Shown in pieces: positions 23,172 to 31,462 of a stretch of 31,466 nt of DNA. The DNA lies in assembly GCA_021822115.1 (NCBI GenBank), contig JAJZSA010000023.1:1-31466 (forward strand). The letters run 5' to 3'. The position numbers were made by a program, and so were the translations under genes. Source of the DNA: Pseudomonadota bacterium. Lineage in GTDB: Bacteria; Pseudomonadota; Gammaproteobacteria; Burkholderiales; Gallionellaceae. Numbering within the stretch: position 1 is the first letter of the stretch; the number at the start of each line of letters is the position of its first letter. A model generated the notes under the pieces. It was not told the origin of the DNA. It saw nothing but the letters and a program-made list of their open reading frames with translations, and made no database searches.

Positions 23172-23483
23172 CTATCGTTTCGACTTCGCCGCAGCGAGTC
23201 TGCGATATTTGTCTTCCAGGCGATCAAATACCTCGTCGGCGGGTACGCCCTGCCTGCAGATGGCTTGCGCGACAGCAGCCTGCAACGGCTCGACGGCAAG
23301 CCCGGGCTTCATCTGCATGCCGGAACCATATCTGGCCAGCGCCTCGCTGTGGATAGTTTCCCAACTGACAATGGCGTCTGGATCGGCATCATCCTGTGCG
23401 AGCCGTCGATCCAGCGCTGCAAACAAATCATCGGCAACGTGGTAGTCGCCGTGTTCAGCGTCTTTACGGGTGGTTCCGGCCAT
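23172..23483 (-). CDS. Third gene of the higBA operon, unknown
   Basis: 103 residues, mostly helical and charged (LFAALDRRLAQDDADPDAIV, SWETIHSEALARYG, ADEVFDRLEDKYRRLAAAKSKR). I do not recognise the family; it is not SecB-like, so it is not the chaperone of a classical toxin-antitoxin-chaperone set. Its ATG overlaps the higA stop by one base (TAATG), so it is made from the same message and probably works with the pair. It could be an accessory regulator or a second antitoxin-like protein; this is inference. Confidence 0.7.
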   Translation of the reverse strand: MAGTTRKDAEHGDYHVADDLFAALDRRLAQDDADPDAIVSWETIHSEALARYGSGMQMKPGLAVEPLQAAVAQAICRQGVPADEVFDRLEDKYRRLAAAKSKR

Positions 23484-23911
23484 TACAGGAATACGGCTGG
23501 CGAAACCTTGAAGCGGACCGCCAATGCTTTCACCTGCCGCGTATTGAGTTCCCGTCTGCCGTTCAGAACGGCAGACACAATGCTTTGACCGCCCAGCTCT
23601 TCGGCCAGATCGGCCTGCTTGAGGCCGTGTTCGGCCATCAGATAGCCCAGCACTTGCGCGGGAGTCGCTTCGGGCACCTGCTCGTGTTTGGTTTCGTAGG
23701 CTTCAACTTCCTTGGTGATCAGATCGAGCAGCGGCATCAAGCGGTGCGATTCGTTCGCACCGATGCGGTCGAGCAGCTCATCCATCACCTGCACGCGGCG
23801 TTCGTAGTCCTTCTTGCTGGTGATCGGTCCCAGCGGAACCAGCTTGTTCAGATCCTGCCATGCGGACTGCACCGAGGCGAGATCGAGAGGGCGTTCGGCG
23901 ACAGTATTCAT
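23483..23911 (-). CDS. higA: HigA-family antitoxin with XRE helix-turn-helix
   Basis: 142 residues. The N-terminal 85 residues (VQSAWQDLNKLVPLGPITSK, MDELLDRIGANESHRLMPLL) match the COG5499/YgjM type of HigA that covers the toxin. The C-terminal XRE-type HTH is TPAQVLGYLMAEHGLKQADL followed by GGQSIVSAVLNGRRELNTRQ. Expected to neutralise HigB and to repress the operon by binding the dyad at 24224-24240. Its start overlaps the higB stop by four bases (ATGA), toxin gene first as in other higBA loci. Confidence 0.92.
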   Translation of the reverse strand: MNTVAERPLDLASVQSAWQDLNKLVPLGPITSKKDYERRVQVMDELLDRIGANESHRLMPLLDLITKEVEAYETKHEQVPEATPAQVLGYLMAEHGLKQADLAEELGGQSIVSAVLNGRRELNTRQVKALAVRFKVSPAVFL

Positions 23912-24213
23912 TTGCGTTTGCTCCTTTTACGATCCTTGTTCCACTGGTCGTATTCGGCGTGGGTGAAGAAATCCTTGATGTAGACCCGCTGGAACCGGTA
24001 GTGAATGATCGTGATCAACCGATAGTTGTTGCCCTTGATATTGAAGATCGTGTACGGATCGGCAAAGTCCGCCGTCGGCAACGCCGCACGCACGGCATGA
24101 ATATCAGCAAAATCCGTCTTCTCAAATACCTTGCGCCAGCTTGCCAGTTGCTCGGCAGCATCGGCATGGCTGGCGGCATAGCCATCCAGCGTTTTCTTCT
24201 TGATGACGTTCAT
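23908..24213 (-). CDS. higB: HigB-family mRNA interferase toxin
   Basis: 101-residue RelE-like toxin of the HigB type (PF09907). Characteristic stretches: MNVIKKKTLDGYAASHADAA, ADIHAVRAALPTADF, YTIFNIKGNNYRLITIIHYR, VYIKDFFTHAEYDQW. The family cleaves mRNA on translating ribosomes. The start at 24213 (MNVIKKK) is chosen over one six codons upstream because the former matches the family start and the promoter predicts transcription beginning within about four bases of it, with no room for a Shine-Dalgarno. Confidence 0.93.
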   Translation of the reverse strand: MNVIKKKTLDGYAASHADAAEQLASWRKVFEKTDFADIHAVRAALPTADFADPYTIFNIKGNNYRLITIIHYRFQRVYIKDFFTHAEYDQWNKDRKRSKRK

Positions 24214-24221
24214 TGGTGAAA

Positions 24222-24250
24222 AATATAGCAAAATGCTATAACAGCGTCAA
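24222..24250 (-). promoter_or_regulatory. higBA promoter, predicting a near-leaderless mRNA
   Basis: On the minus strand TTGACG (24245-24250), 17-base spacer, TATATT (24222-24227), five of six matches in each box. Only eight bases separate the -10 box from the higB ATG, so the leader should be zero to a few bases. Confidence 0.75.
24224..24240. promoter_or_regulatory. higBA operator, TATAGCA-N3-TGCTATA
   Basis: Perfect 7-bp inverted repeat with an AAA centre, overlapping the -10 box and the spacer of the higBA promoter. This is the expected place for autorepression by HigA. Confidence 0.8.
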
Positions 24251-24604
24251 TCGGATTATCCCTGATGGGGAGGCTGGCAGGCAAGCCGGCCGTGGTGTGA
24301 TATTCGTAGATCAATGGAGTCTGACCTCATCGATAATACTGGTACCTCCCAGATCATTCTCGAACGCGGATGCAAAGCGATATACAGAGGCGGAGCAGCT
24401 GACCGGACTGTCGCGTGCGGCATTCACTGCCTGGCATTATCTAGCGCGGAAGATGGATGTCGAGTTTCTACGTAACTGCTTCGCGGAGTGCGGCATGGAG
24501 AACATCTCCAGCAAGGAATTGCTGGCGGGGATAGTGGTCGCGGTCTCAGGGCATCCTGCTAAGCAGAAAATGCGAAGCTGACACCTTTGGCTCCTATTGG
24601 CGCG
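24251..24604. other. Gene-poor stretch, possible plus-strand gene remnant
   Basis: No convincing gene. A plus-strand frame stays open from before 24213 to TGA at 24579-24581; its last 70 codons read like protein (AKRYTEAEQLTGLSRAAFTA, ARKMDVEFLRNCFAECGMEN) but I recognise no family, there is no good start, and its 5' part would run through the higBA operator. It may be the 3' remnant of a lost gene. Confidence 0.4.
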
Positions 24605-25426
24605 CTAGCTGCTTGAGTTCTTCTTTCTTTTCCAGCTTTCCAGAATAAACAATCCAACTGTGTGAGCAGAATGTATTGCTAGTCGAGCGTGACGCGGCTC
24701 AAGTTTGTAGCTCTTTTTTCCTGCGCCATGAGCTGAGCTTGCATGCGTTCTAAGAGCGCCAATTCCTTCAACAATTGAAATCATTCCAGAAAGTACGGTT
24801 TGTAAATCTTGGTCTTCAACCATGCTTGGATCAAATCCGAGATCCTTTCGGACTATCGTCCAAATAGGCTTTAAGTCTTGCTTGGCGGGTTGTTCAAGAT
24901 TTTCTTCTTCAATGTATACCTTGCAAATTGATTCGAGAATGTTGCTTGCTGCTGAAACTGCTTCGCGTGGGTTTGACTCAACGTTGATGAGTGCGCGGTT
25001 AAATTCGGCATCAATCGAAGCTATATTCTTGTCGCGTACAAATTCCTCTAGGGTCCTCGATGGAGAGCCCAGAGTGCCAACGACCTTGCCTCCTTTGATG
25101 TATTGAAGCTCACATTGTCCAAGGAGTTGAGTGAGTTTTTCTCGATCCTTAATCTTGTCTTTGTACCAATAGTCTTCAGGATCAACTAACCCTTCCATAT
25201 AGTTTTCGATTAGTCTGCCAAGAACATCTAAGGGTTGGATATTTGAATCTTTGTTTGTATTTCTTAACCAAGCCAAAGCCTTTGCCTGCTTGCTTCCTTC
25301 TGGCGGTTCACCTGATGCGCCGGCGTAAGTGAAAAGACTATCGAGCGTTGCGTGCGTTTCACGTCGTGCTGCGATTTCAGCGCAAACTGATAAGAGTGGT
25401 GCAGGTATAACTTTGCGAAGCGTCAT
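24605..25426 (-). CDS. Abortive-infection protein with Abi_C domain, overlapping mutS
   Basis: 273 residues, visibly AT-richer than neighbours. The C-terminal third (about 175-265) has the Abi_C (PF14355) pattern: [40 protein letters not shown] and [12 protein letters not shown]. The middle contains [20 protein letters not shown] and [12 protein letters not shown], also usual in this group. Proteins with this domain are annotated as phage-exclusion (abortive infection) factors; the mechanism is not known. The ATG overlaps the mutS stop (ATGA, 25423-25426), so it is the last gene of the mutS transcript and probably coupled to it. Codon use and base composition suggest recent acquisition. The nearby higBA genes make a small defence/addiction patch. 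Confidence 0.85.
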   Translation of the reverse strand: MTLRKVIPAPLLSVCAEIAARRETHATLDSLFTYAGASGEPPEGSKQAKALAWLRNTNKDSNIQPLDVLGRLIENYMEGLVDPEDYWYKDKIKDREKLTQLLGQCELQYIKGGKVVGTLGSPSRTLEEFVRDKNIASIDAEFNRALINVESNPREAVSAASNILESICKVYIEEENLEQPAKQDLKPIWTIVRKDLGFDPSMVEDQDLQTVLSGMISIVEGIGALRTHASSAHGAGKKSYKLEPRHARLAIHSAHTVGLFILESWKRKKNSSS

Positions 25427-28047
25427 ATGTCAGCCTTTAGGAGCTTCTTGAGCTGATACAGCTTTTCCAACGCCGCCTTCGGACTCAGATCATCCGGCTG
25501 CACGTCGCGCATCGCGGACACTAGCGGATGTTCTTCCGGCTCCGGTGCTTCCGGCACAGCAGCGAACAGGTCGCCTTGCGGGTTCTGCGCGGCGCTGTTT
25601 TGTTCCAGCTTTACTAATTGTTTCTTCGCGCTGCGGATGACGCTGTTCGGCACACCGGCGAGGGCGGCGACTTGCAGGCCGTAGCTTTGGCTGGCGGCGC
25701 CTTCGTTCACGCTGTGCAGGAACACGATGCTGTGCTGGTGCTCGACGGCGGCGAGGTGGACGTTGGCGAGTTGTTTGAATTCTTCAGCCAGTCGCGTGAG
25801 TTCGAAGTAGTGCGTGGCGAACAGGGTGTAGCTGCGGTTGATCTCCAGCAGGTGGCGGGCGATGGCATAGGCGAGGGCGAGGCCGTCGAAGGTGCTGGTG
25901 CCGCGGCCGATCTCGTCGACCAGCACCAAGCTCTTGTCGGTGGCGTTGTGCAGGATGTTGGCGGCCTCGGTCATCTCGACCATGAAGGTGGAGCGTCCGC
26001 TGGCGAGGTCGTCCGATGCGCCGATGCGTGTGAAGATCTGGTCGATCTCGCCAAGCACGGCTTCCTGCGCGGGGACGAAGCAGCCGACATGCGCGAGCAG
26101 CGCGATGATGGCGGTCTGGCGCATGTAGGTCGATTTACCGCCCATGTTGGGGCCGGTGATGAGCAGCATGCGGCGCGCATCGTTGAGCGTGGCATCGTTG
26201 GGGGTGAACTGCTCCACTTGCGCCTGCACCACCGGATGGCGGCCTTGCTTGATCTCGATGCGCGCGTCGTCGCTGAACTGCGGTGCGCAGAAATTCAAGG
26301 TGGCGGCGCGTTCGGCGAAGGTGGCGAGCACGTCCAGTTCGGCGATGGCGGCGGCGATGGTTTGCAGTTGCGGGATGGATGGCGCGAGCGCCTCCAGCAA
26401 CTGGTCGTACAGCCATTTCTCGCGTGCCAGTGCGCGGTCGTTGGCGGACAGTGCCTTGTCCTCGAAGGCTTTCAGTTCCGGCGTGATGTATCGCTCGACA
26501 TTCTTCAGCGTCTGGCGGCGGCGGTAGTCGTCCGGCACTTTGTCAGCGTTGGCGACGCTGACCTCGATGTAGAAACCGTGCACGCGGTTGTATTCCACTT
26601 TCAGCTTGTCGATGCCGGTGCGTTCGCGTTCGCGCTTCTCCAGCGCCAGCAGGAAGTCGCCGCAGTTGTTCTGGATGCCGCGCAACTCGTCCAGTTCGGC
26701 ATCGTAGCCGTCGGCGATCACGCCGCCTTCGCGCAGCACGGAGGCGGGTTCTTCCTTGATGGTGTTTTGCAGCAGTGCGAGCAGTGCGGCATCGGCTTGC
26801 AGTTCATTGCTCAGTTGTTGCAAACGCGGTGCGCTGATGCCGGCCAAGGTGTTATGCAGTTCGGGCAGTTGCTTGAGCGTGTCGCGCAGGCCGGAAAGGT
26901 CGCGCGGGCGTGCGCTCTTCAGCGCGATGCGGGCGGTGATGCGTTCCACGTCCACGCTGGGTTTGAGCAGGTTGTGCACGTTGGCATAACCCTCTCCCCC
27001 GGCCCCTCTCCCGCTAGCGGGAGAGGGGAGGACGTCTTTGAGCTCGTCCACCGCATCCAGCCTGGCGCGCAACACATCGCGGTCGCGTAGCGGGTGGTGC
27101 AGCCAGTGGGCGAGCAGACGGCTGCCCATGTTGGTGGCGCAGGTGTCGAGCAGCGAGAGCAGGGTGGGCGCGGGTTCGCCGCGCAGGGTCTGGGTGATCT
27201 CCAGATTGCGGCGGGTGGCGGCGTCCATGCGCACATAGCGGTCGGCGCTGTACACCTGCGCGCCGCGGATGTGGGCGATGCTCTGGCCTTGGGTGAGTTT
27301 GGCGTAGCCGAGCAGGGCACCGGCGGCACTCAGGCCGAGCGTGAATTCCTCGCAGCCGAAACCGGCCAGGTCGCGCGTGCCGAACTGCTGGCACAGCGCG
27401 CGGTGCGCGGTGTCGCGGTCGAAGTGCCAGTCGGGCAGGGATTTCGACGGAATTTGTTCCCTCACCCCAGCCCTCTCCCGGGGGGAGAGGGAGCTTTCGG
27501 CGTAGAGGATCTCGGACGGTTGCAGGCGTTCCAGTTCGGCGGGCAATTGGCTGGCCGACACTTCCGCCAGCGTGAGCTGGCCGGAGGCGAGGTTGAGCCA
27601 GGCCAGGCCGATCTCGTTACGGTTCTGGTGCAGCGCGAGCAGCAGGTTGTCGCGCTTCTCTTCCAGCAGGGCGGAGTCGGTGACGGTGCCGGGGGTGACG
27701 ATGCGCACCACCTTGCGTTCGACCGGGCCTTTGCTGGTGGCCGGATCGCCGATCTGTTCGCAGATCGCGACCGACTCGCCCATCTTCACCAGCCGCGCCA
27801 GGTATTGCTCGGCGGCGTGATAAGGCACGCCCGCCATCTTGATCGGCGCACCGCCGGAGGCACCACGCTGGGTGAGCGTGATGTCGAGCAGCTTGGCGAC
27901 GCGCACCGCATCGTCGTGGAACAGCTCGTAGAAATCACCCATGCGGTAGAACAGCAGCTTGTCCTGATGCTCGGCCTTGAGCCGCAGGTATTGCTGCATC
28001 ATGGGCGTGTGTTTGGCGGTGTCGGAAGATGCGGTCTGGTCAGTCAA
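25423..28047 (-). CDS. mutS: DNA mismatch repair ATPase MutS with two repeat-encoded insertions
   Basis: Recognises mismatches and starts repair with MutL. 874 residues against 853 in E. coli. The mismatch-binding loop GDFYELF (Phe39-x-Glu41), the connector and lever domains, Walker [11 protein letters not shown] (about 630), [15 protein letters not shown] (Walker B) and the C-terminal tail are all present. Two stretches have no counterpart in the family as I know it: residues 186-197 ([12 protein letters not shown]) and 340-353 ([14 protein letters not shown]), each encoded by a palindromic repeat. The start is TTG at 28047: upstream in-frame sequence reaches a stop without ATG, and E. coli MutS also has about ten residues before the conserved HTPMMQQYL. 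The internal ATG at 28002 is the alternative. The stop overlaps the Abi gene. Confidence 0.96.
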   Translation of the reverse strand: MTDQTASSDTAKHTPMMQQYLRLKAEHQDKLLFYRMGDFYELFHDDAVRVAKLLDITLTQRGASGGAPIKMAGVPYHAAEQYLARLVKMGESVAICEQIGDPATSKGPVERKVVRIVTPGTVTDSALLEEKRDNLLLALHQNRNEIGLAWLNLASGQLTLAEVSASQLPAELERLQPSEILYAESSLSPRERAGVREQIPSKSLPDWHFDRDTAHRALCQQFGTRDLAGFGCEEFTLGLSAAGALLGYAKLTQGQSIAHIRGAQVYSADRYVRMDAATRRNLEITQTLRGEPAPTLLSLLDTCATNMGSRLLAHWLHHPLRDRDVLRARLDAVDELKDVLPSPASGRGAGGEGYANVHNLLKPSVDVERITARIALKSARPRDLSGLRDTLKQLPELHNTLAGISAPRLQQLSNELQADAALLALLQNTIKEEPASVLREGGVIADGYDAELDELRGIQNNCGDFLLALEKRERERTGIDKLKVEYNRVHGFYIEVSVANADKVPDDYRRRQTLKNVERYITPELKAFEDKALSANDRALAREKWLYDQLLEALAPSIPQLQTIAAAIAELDVLATFAERAATLNFCAPQFSDDARIEIKQGRHPVVQAQVEQFTPNDATLNDARRMLLITGPNMGGKSTYMRQTAIIALLAHVGCFVPAQEAVLGEIDQIFTRIGASDDLASGRSTFMVEMTEAANILHNATDKSLVLVDEIGRGTSTFDGLALAYAIARHLLEINRSYTLFATHYFELTRLAEEFKQLANVHLAAVEHQHSIVFLHSVNEGAASQSYGLQVAALAGVPNSVIRSAKKQLVKLEQNSAAQNPQGDLFAAVPEAPEPEEHPLVSAMRDVQPDDLSPKAALEKLYQLKKLLKADI
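26990..27030 (-). repeat. Palindromic repeat inside mutS, copy 2 of the protein
   Basis: A perfect 26-bp palindrome (27003-27028, half-site CCCCTCTCCCGCT) followed on the mutS strand by GGGGGAGAGGG. It keeps the frame and encodes [14 protein letters not shown]. Sequences of this type are familiar as dispersed repeats between genes in many proteobacteria. Confidence 0.85.
27459..27493 (-). repeat. Palindromic repeat inside mutS, copy 1 of the protein
   Basis: Stem CCCTCTCCC / GGGAGAGGG with a three-base centre (27471-27491), followed on the mutS strand by GGGGTGAGGG. Same family and orientation as 26990-27030, but read in another frame ([12 protein letters not shown]). It keeps the mutS frame open. 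Confidence 0.85.
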
Positions 28048-28216
28048 TTGCGCGGCCTGGTCGGTGGTTTTCTATGCCCCCGAATGATGCCACAGCGGCG
28101 CTTGCCATGGGGTGTGCTGAGTCTTGCGCACTATAGTTGCTTCATCGGCTTTTGCTCTTGCGGTATGTTGCGCGGCTTCGATGAACAGAAGCGGGAGCGT
28201 CAATCAGGAGAGGAAG

Positions 28217-28384
28217 ATGGACCAGAACAATAAAGATGAACCGAACGATGAAGCATGCGAGCCTGACCCGGTTGCCGGGGCGGCAGATGCCGTGCCGGAA
28301 GCGGCTGAAGAAGCCGGGCAGAAGAATGAGGCCAAGCCGATGACGGAGATGGAATTCTTTCGCAAACTTTTTTTCAGGAAATAA
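28217..28384 (+). CDS. Small acidic protein, 55 residues
   Basis: Begins MDQNNKDEPNDEACEPDP, has an Ala/Glu-rich middle, and ends in the basic-aromatic motif MTEMEFFRKLFFRK. It has a strong Shine-Dalgarno (AGGAGAGGA just before the ATG) and is followed by a textbook terminator, both supporting a real, well-translated gene. No signal peptide. The amphipathic FFRKLFFRK tail could bind membrane or a partner protein. Family not recognised. Divergent from mutS; the 28048-28216 gap must hold both promoters, of which I see no clear hexamers. Confidence 0.75.
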   Translation: MDQNNKDEPNDEACEPDPVAGAADAVPEAAEEAGQKNEAKPMTEMEFFRKLFFRK

Positions 28385-28403
28385 GGGGCTCTGGGAGGAG
28401 CAG

Positions 28404-28428
28404 GGGCGGACTGCGGTCCGCCCTTTTT
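28404..28428 (+). terminator. Rho-independent terminator of the small acidic gene
   Basis: 8-bp G/C-rich stem GGGCGGAC / GTCCGCCC, loop TGCG, then T5. It lies 20 bases after the stop codon; the stem may also act on the convergent thioesterase transcript. Confidence 0.92.
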
Positions 28429-28437
28429 ATTTGGCGC

Positions 28438-28878
28438 TCAGCCGTGGGCCACGTAGCGTCCGGTGAATTCCATGGCCGTCTGGCCTTGCTGGAGGATGGC
28501 GACGCTCAGCGTGATGCGCGCGCGGCCGCGTTGTTGCAGCGTGTCGAGGAAGGTCTGGCTGTCTTGTGCGGTGACGCGGCATTCCGCGTGCAGCTCGCCG
28601 GTGACCGGCAGCAGATAGCGTGTGGCGGCTTCGTGGATGACCAGGTTCTTCTTGATCCCGGCCGCTTCCAGTTTGAGGTGCAGCAGGCTCCAGCCGCACA
28701 GCACGGCGAGGGTGTACAGGCTGCCGCCGAATGCGGTGCCCTTGTCGTTGACGTTGGGCGCGAGCGGGGCGCTGAGCCGCAGGCATTCGCCGTCCCAGGC
28801 GACGGCGCGCAGCTGCATCATCGCGCTGAGCGGGATGTGCTGGTGCAGGAAACGGGTGAGTTGGTCCGGCTGTTGCAT
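28438..28878 (-). CDS. YiiD C-terminal type hotdog-fold thioesterase
   Basis: 146 residues with the pattern of the YiiD_C thioesterase domain (PF09500): LTRFLHQHIPLSAMMQLRAV, LRLSAPLAPNVNDKGTAFGG, SLYTLAVLCGWSLLHLKLE, then the second strand set VIHEAATRYLLPVTGELHAE and RGRARITLSVAILQQ. In other bacteria this domain is fused to a GNAT acetyltransferase; here it stands alone. Substrate, probably an acyl-CoA, unknown. The start at 28878 (MQQPDQL) is chosen because family members begin here; it follows the DUF47 stop by 8 bases, making it the last gene of the suhB-pit operon. Confidence 0.88.
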   Translation of the reverse strand: MQQPDQLTRFLHQHIPLSAMMQLRAVAWDGECLRLSAPLAPNVNDKGTAFGGSLYTLAVLCGWSLLHLKLEAAGIKKNLVIHEAATRYLLPVTGELHAECRVTAQDSQTFLDTLQQRGRARITLSVAILQQGQTAMEFTGRYVAHG

Positions 28879-28886
28879 GGTCCGTC

Positions 28887-29537
28887 TCAGCTGATCTTCA
28901 CCACGATGTCGTGCAGCGTGTTGGCGCATTGCGCCATGTGGTGCGCGGCATTGGTGAGGTGGCGGTAGATCTCGCGGCGCTTGAACATGTTCACGTAGTC
29001 GTCGCCTTCGAACAGCGTGGAGAGGGCGATGCGGTATTGCTTCTCGGCGCGGCGCTCGGCCTTGCGTGCGGTGTCGGCGAATTCGGCGGCAGCGGCCGGC
29101 TTCTTGGCGAGCAGCGCGTAGCCTTGCGACAAGGCATCCATGCCGTCCTTGATGTGCAGCGAGATGTCTTTCATGAAGCGGTCGGGTTTCACGCCCAGCA
29201 CGTCCATCTCATGCACCGTGGTCTTGCAATACACCACCACGTCGTCCATCGCCATGATGGCGCGGTAGATGTCCTCGCGGTCGATGGGGGTGGAGAAAGC
29301 GTCGTTCAGTTCGTGCAGGTTGCGCACCTTGATCAGGTCGGCCTCGTGCACATCCAGCTTGAGCGCGTCGGCCACTTCCGGGCCGTCGTGTTCCATATAT
29401 TCCACCAGCAGGTCGACGGTGCGCGCGGCCATCAGGTTCTGCTCGGTGAGCATCTGGAAGAAATCCGGCACCTTGGGGAACACGCGATCCAGGATGCGGG
29501 CCAGCAGGGTGTGCGAGGCTTTGAACGCTGCGTTCAT
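28887..29537 (-). CDS. DUF47/PhoU-like accessory protein of the phosphate transporter
   Basis: 216-residue all-helical protein of the DUF47 (PhoU_div, PF01865) family. Typical stretches: FPKVPDFFQMLTEQNLMAAR, HEADLIKVRNLHELNDAF, TPIDREDIYRAIMAMDDVVV (the DREDI motif binds metal in PhoU-like proteins), and a long C-terminal helix pair ending MAQCANTLHDIVVKIS. Such proteins sit next to PiT transporters and are thought to modulate them. GAGGA lies 6 bases before the ATG. Nine bases separate it from the transporter gene. Confidence 0.93.
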   Translation of the reverse strand: MNAAFKASHTLLARILDRVFPKVPDFFQMLTEQNLMAARTVDLLVEYMEHDGPEVADALKLDVHEADLIKVRNLHELNDAFSTPIDREDIYRAIMAMDDVVVYCKTTVHEMDVLGVKPDRFMKDISLHIKDGMDALSQGYALLAKKPAAAAEFADTARKAERRAEKQYRIALSTLFEGDDYVNMFKRREIYRHLTNAAHHMAQCANTLHDIVVKIS

Positions 29538-29546
29538 GGCGGTCCT

Positions 29547-30581
29547 CTACAGGAATATGTTGACGAGAAGATAGCACCCGGTGGCCATCAGCGCGGCACC
29601 GGGGATGGTGATGATCCAGGTGGCGACGATCTCCAGCGCCTTGCCCCAGCGTACCGCCTTGGGGCGCTCGGAAGCGCCGATGCCCATGATGGATGAGGCG
29701 ACCACGTGCGTGGTGGAGACCGGCGCGCCGAACAGCGAGGAGCCGAAGATCACGCCGGCGGCGGTCATCTGCGAATCGAGCGCGTGCAGGGGGCGGATCT
29801 TGTAGATGGCGAAGCCCAGCGTGCGCACGATCTGCCAGCCGCCGGAGAGGATACCCAGCGTGATGGCGAGCGAGCAGGCCAGCATCACCCAGAACGGCAC
29901 CTCGAAGGTGTCGATGAAGCCGCCCAGCAGCAGCACCAGCGTGAGGATGCCCATGCTCTTCTGCGCATCGTTGGCGCCGTGCGAGAAGGCCAGGCCGGCC
30001 GAGGTGACATATTGCAGATGGCGCAGGTCGCGGTTGATGGCCGGGCGCGCGCCGCGCAGCAGCAGGAGCATGATGCGGTGCAGCACGTAGCCGATCCAGA
30101 AGCCGATGATGGGCGACAGGATGAGCGCGGCCAGCACCTTGGTCACGCCGGTCAGTTCGCCATGCAGCAGTTGCTGGAAGCCCCAGCTCACATGGTCGGC
30201 GCCGGCCGCCATCATCACCACGCCGGCCAGTCCGCCGACCAGCGCGTGTGAAGAGGAAGAGGGGATGCCGAACATCCAGGTGAGCAGGTTCCAGCCGATG
30301 GCGCCGAGCAGGCCGCACAGCACCACCATCAGCGCGTTCACCTGGTCGAGGTCGTCCAGCGTGATGAAGGTGCCGATGGTGTTGGCGACGGCGGTGCCGC
30401 CCAGCAGCGGGCCGAGGAACTCGAAGAAGGAGACCAGCAGCACCGCCTGCACCGGCGTCATCGCGCGCGAGGCGATGACGGTGGCGATGATGTTGGCGGC
30501 GTCGTGGAAACCGTTGGTGTACTCGAACAGCAGCACGATGACGATGGTGCTGATCGTCAGGATGAGCAGGGTGGTGTCCAT
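29547..30581 (-). CDS. PiT-family inorganic phosphate transporter
   Basis: 344-residue inner-membrane transporter (PF01384) with about ten hydrophobic helices. Both halves carry the family signature: EYTNGFHDAANIIATVIASR near the N-terminus and SAGLAFSHGANDAQKSMGIL in the middle; SSSSHALVGGLAGV and APVSTTHVVASSIMG are the paired re-entrant segments. Expected to move phosphate with protons, or a metal-phosphate complex. It starts 19 bases after suhB and is followed by its DUF47 partner. Confidence 0.95.
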   Translation of the reverse strand: MDTTLLILTISTIVIVLLFEYTNGFHDAANIIATVIASRAMTPVQAVLLVSFFEFLGPLLGGTAVANTIGTFITLDDLDQVNALMVVLCGLLGAIGWNLLTWMFGIPSSSSHALVGGLAGVVMMAAGADHVSWGFQQLLHGELTGVTKVLAALILSPIIGFWIGYVLHRIMLLLLRGARPAINRDLRHLQYVTSAGLAFSHGANDAQKSMGILTLVLLLGGFIDTFEVPFWVMLACSLAITLGILSGGWQIVRTLGFAIYKIRPLHALDSQMTAAGVIFGSSLFGAPVSTTHVVASSIMGIGASERPKAVRWGKALEIVATWIITIPGAALMATGCYLLVNIFL

Positions 30582-30600
30582 CGTGCCGCCGTTGCGGGGG

Positions 30601-31398
30601 TCAGCCCTTCAGTGCGGGCGTCAGGTGCGGGGCGATGACCTTCAACAGTTGTTCGTGGATGTTCGGGTTGCCTGCGCACACATGGCCGCTCTCCAGATGT
30701 TTGGCGCTGCCGGCGAGGTCGCTCACGATGCCGCCCGCTTCGGTGATCAGCAGGCAGCCGGCGGCGATGTCCCACGGCTTGAGGCCGGTCTCGTAGAAAC
30801 CGTCATAGCGGCCGGCTGCGGTCCAGGCCAGATCGAGCGAGGCGGCGCCGGGGCGACGCAGGCCGGCGCTGTTCTGCATGATGTCCTTGAAGATCGCCAG
30901 ATAGGCGTCCATGTGCTCGAAACGGGTGTAGGGGAAACCGGTGCCGATCAGGCTGTCGATCAACTGCTTGCGCTTGCTGACGCGGATGCGCTTGTCGTTG
31001 AGGAATGCGCCGCGACCGCGCGTGGCGGTGAACAGGTCGTTCTTGGTCGGGTCGTAGACCACGGCCTGGGTCAGTACGCCGTTGTGTTGCAGGGCGATGG
31101 AGACCGCATATTGCGGCACGCCGTGCAGGAAGTTGGTGGTGCCGTCGAGCGGATCGATGATCCACACGTATTCCGACTCGCCTTGGGCGCCGCCTTCCTC
31201 TGCTAGAATCGCATGCGTCGGATAGGCTTCCAGCAAGGTTTCGACGATCATGCGCTCGGCGGCGCGATCCACTTCACTGACGTAATCCGCGTGGGATTTC
31301 TTGGTCACGGTGAGATGGTCGATGTTGTCTGCGGCGCGGTGGATCAGATTGCCGGCGCGACGCGCGGCCTTCACCGCGATGTTGAGCATGGGGTGCAT
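30601..31398 (-). CDS. suhB: Inositol-1-monophosphatase family protein
   Basis: 265 residues, full length for SuhB. Metal-binding and catalytic motifs: AEEGG (Glu67/68), [15 protein letters not shown] (Asp82, Asp85, Thr87) and [39 protein letters not shown] is typical of the bacterial branch. Besides phosphatase activity, E. coli SuhB joins the rRNA antitermination complex; whether this one does is not visible. The start at 31398 has AAAAGG about 11 bases upstream; a Met three codons later is an alternative. First gene of the operon with the phosphate transporter. Confidence 0.94.
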   Translation of the reverse strand: MHPMLNIAVKAARRAGNLIHRAADNIDHLTVTKKSHADYVSEVDRAAERMIVETLLEAYPTHAILAEEGGAQGESEYVWIIDPLDGTTNFLHGVPQYAVSIALQHNGVLTQAVVYDPTKNDLFTATRGRGAFLNDKRIRVSKRKQLIDSLIGTGFPYTRFEHMDAYLAIFKDIMQNSAGLRRPGAASLDLAWTAAGRYDGFYETGLKPWDIAAGCLLITEAGGIVSDLAGSAKHLESGHVCAGNPNIHEQLLKVIAPHLTPALKG

Positions 31399-31427
31399 AT
31401 GTCGAAGAACCTTTTAATGAGCACGAA

Positions 31428-31462
31428 ACCTTGAATCTGTCTGCTGCACGGTTATTCAAGGT
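31428..31462. repeat. 9-bp inverted repeat at the right window edge
   Basis: ACCTTGAAT (31428-31436) and ATTCAAGGT (31454-31462) with a 17-base centre, upstream of suhB. It could be an operator or part of a neighbouring gene's control region; the next gene is outside the window. Confidence 0.4.

Noticed and set aside
25618..27090. 490-codon open frame on the plus strand
   Set aside because: Antisense to mutS, composition typical of a shadow frame in high-GC DNA, no recognisable domain.
27094..28233. 379-codon plus-strand open frame
   Set aside because: Antisense to mutS for nearly its whole length; the real gene in this area is the 55-residue one with a Shine-Dalgarno at 28217, in another frame.
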